Positions 13,803-15,258 of a stretch of 15,258 bases of DNA are shown one piece after another. The position numbers and the translations under genes were made by a program. The notes beneath the pieces were generated by a model. The model ran no database searches and was not told the origin of the DNA. It saw only the letters and a program-made list of their open reading frames with translations. Each line of letters begins with the position of its first letter. Position 1 is the first letter of the stretch. This stretch comes from Candidatus Zipacnadia bacterium (GTDB taxonomy: Bacteria; Armatimonadota; UBA5377; JALGUK01). The stretch covers positions 1 to 15,258 of the forward strand of contig JALGUK010000011.1 of the NCBI GenBank assembly GCA_029820875.1, in the 5' to 3' direction.

Positions 13803-15258
13803 TTACCAGCCCTCCGTGATTACGCGTCTTTCACCCGGGTCGTAGTCCAATGTTACGACGAAGAAATCCTCGGCCCGGGACCTCTCAGGCGGGATGTTAA
13901 TCTGAATGTTGGTGAACGCCTTCGCAACCCAGGTGATGTATCCGTCTGTTTCCGACTGCTGCACCGGGTAGCCGTTGACGCGCAGGGTGCGGATTTTCGC
14001 CTTGGAATAGGGCACGCGCAGTCGAAGCGCCAGGCCGTGCTCGATTGGTGATTCCTCAGCACCGCCTCCGCCTTGCAGGTAAAGACACGCTGTCTCAGGA
14101 CCGCCCAAACGCCTCTTGACGAAGCGTCGGACCTCGTCGTAGCGGACCTTCGGGTGCCCCCGCAGGTTTTCCACGAATCCCTTGACTGTCGGGTCCTTCA
14201 GCCATCGTTCGCGGGCGGCTCGCGACGTGGCGCAGACATACAACACTTTCCCATCGGTCTGCGGATTGTTCATCCCGTGCACAATCTGTCCCTGCTTGTT
14301 CCACAGCTCTACACGGCTGCGGCGTCGTGCCGCCGCTGTGCGCCCGTAGGCGACTATCTTATGGAACGCGTTGCACAGAATCACACGCGTCGGGTAGCCC
14401 GGGTAGTATTCTCCCGGCCAGACCTCGTTGCCTATCTGCAGCAGCCGCCGGTGGCGGGCCACCCCGCTTCGGTCCCATGCAATCTCCGAGGCCAGGGGCA
14501 GGGTGTGATAGTGATAGTACGCATAAATGGCGGCGTAAAAACGGGAACGCCCGAGCCAGAGCATATCCGACATATCGAATTGCTCCAGTTCCGGGCCCCA
14601 GTACACCCTTTCGGCGTCGCTTTCGAGCGTGGCGGATGGAAAGCCCTCGGCTTCGGCGGCTTCGTCCATAAGTTGTATGATGCGGTGGTAGTAGGGCCGG
14701 AGAGCAACATTGGACCAGGCTGCCCCCGAGCTTTCCGTCATGATATAGCCCGCGAAACTCATGCTGGTTCCATGATATTCCGCGTGGACCTCCGGCTGCA
14801 GCTCATCGAGCATACGCTGTATCGCGACTCCCTCGGGATTGTTCGGCGGGTCCTCCGGTCCTTCGGGTGTCCATTTTATGTACTGGTGCTTACCGAGGGT
14901 GTTGGTGGAGCGCTCGTGCACGTACCCGTCCGGGTTGGCCACCGGCATGCAGACAATCAACTGGTGCCTGAGAGTCTCGCGGGCGAGGCGGTCTCCGGAC
15001 AGCAGCCACTGCATCGTGGCGAACATCGCCGTGCCGCCGGACCGCTCCGCGCCTACGTGCGGGTTCGTAAGCAGCACGTGTTCCTTTTGCTCGTCATCGC
15101 CTGCCGGGTCCGTCAGCCGTACGGCATAAATCGGCCGTCCTTCCGCCGATTTATCCAGCACCTGTACATGCACGATGTCGGGGTGCTCGCGTTGCCACTT
15201 TTCAAGACGCGCCTGCATCTTCTCAAACGGCGGCCACACAGGCCCTTCGCGATTCCCG
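13803..15258 (-). CDS. M14-like zinc carboxypeptidase, 5' end probably outside the window
   Basis: The frame is open to the right edge. An internal GTG at 15239 (478 aa) is the only start seen, with GAAGGG just 3 nt before it, so the gene probably begins upstream, perhaps with a signal peptide. Numbered from that GTG: KSAEGRPIY (30-38), the zinc region NPHVGAERSGG (59-69), NPDGY (102-106), EYHGTS with H156 as third ligand, and the catalytic glutamate E252 in ASEIAWD. This is the M14 layout. The first zinc motif is H61-x3-E65, not the usual HxxE, and the family's DLNRNF-type Asn-Arg substrate-binding pair is not recognisable. The second half (about 270-478) has no catalytic motif that I recognise. 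It may be an M14 subgroup with altered specificity. It shares a transcription unit with the ABC exporter. Confidence 0.8.
   Translation of the reverse strand, partial: GNREGPVWPPFEKMQARLEKWQREHPDIVHVQVLDKSAEGRPIYAVRLTDPAGDDEQKEHVLLTNPHVGAERSGGTAMFATMQWLLSGDRLARETLRHQLIVCMPVANPDGYVHERSTNTLGKHQYIKWTPEGPEDPPNNPEGVAIQRMLDELQPEVHAEYHGTSMSFAGYIMTESSGAAWSNVALRPYYHRIIQLMDEAAEAEGFPSATLESDAERVYWGPELEQFDMSDMLWLGRSRFYAAIYAYYHYHTLPLASEIAWDRSGVARHRRLLQIGNEVWPGEYYPGYPTRVILCNAFHKIVAYGRTAAARRRSRVELWNKQGQIVHGMNNPQTDGKVLYVCATSRAARERWLKDPTVKGFVENLRGHPKVRYDEVRRFVKRRLGGPETACLYLQGGGGAEESPIEHGLALRLRVPYSKAKIRTLRVNGYPVQQSETDGYITWVAKAFTNIQINIPPERSRAEDFFVVTLDYDPGERRVITEGW

Noticed and set aside
1..15258. tRNA or rRNA genes, CRISPR arrays, insertion sequences, prophage or defence islands
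   Set aside because: None was seen. Nearly all sequence is accounted for by protein genes on one strand, and the two largest gaps (184 and 230 bp) hold only the elements listed.

Overview
The window is a densely packed bacterial chromosome segment with every supported gene on the minus strand, so transcription runs from high to low coordinates. It looks G+C-rich by eye, has many GTG or TTG starts and uses Shine-Dalgarno signals. The core order (rpsO, pnp, M16 peptidase, dapB, asd, dapA, then ftsK/spoIIIE) is the Bacillus-type rpsO-pnpA-mlpA-asd-dapA-spoIIIE neighbourhood. The spoVF dipicolinate genes and the aspartokinase dapG are missing from it. A DUF34/NIF3-family gene and a thermophile-style type 4 uracil-DNA glycosylase have been added. 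This suggests a Firmicutes-like or deep-branching 'terrabacterial' lineage (Armatimonadota-like is one possibility); the sequence alone does not decide.

Region 1 (15258-11269, start of unit outside the window): an M14-like zinc peptidase gene, cut at its 5' end, is followed directly by an ABC exporter ATPase and then its multi-span permease, which overlaps the ATPase gene by 13 bp. A hairpin with a T-containing tail at 11221-11248 probably ends this unit.

Region 2 (11169-2974): a promoter with a TTGACT -35 box and a 17-nt spacer precedes rpsO. rpsO is followed by an unusual 184-bp spacer holding a long imperfect inverted repeat and a G-quadruplex-type motif. Then come pnp, an M16 processing peptidase, a DUF34/NIF3-like metal protein, dapB, asd, dapA and a 4Fe-4S uracil-DNA glycosylase. 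Gaps here are 3-66 bp, so this is probably one operon. asd, dapA and dapB catalyse the consecutive steps from aspartyl phosphate to tetrahydrodipicolinate for lysine and peptidoglycan. rpsO/pnp serve translation and RNA turnover.

Region 3 (2950-1): a strong sigma70-type promoter lies between the glycosylase gene and ftsK and drives the DNA translocase gene. ftsK overlaps by 4 bp (ATGA) the start of a DNA methyltransferase gene that runs off the left end of the window.

No RNA genes, CRISPR arrays, insertion sequences or prophage genes were seen. I found no obviously new multi-gene system. The items most worth a second look are the rpsO-pnp spacer structure, the methyltransferase coupled to ftsK, and the altered metal sites in the M14-like and DUF34 proteins.
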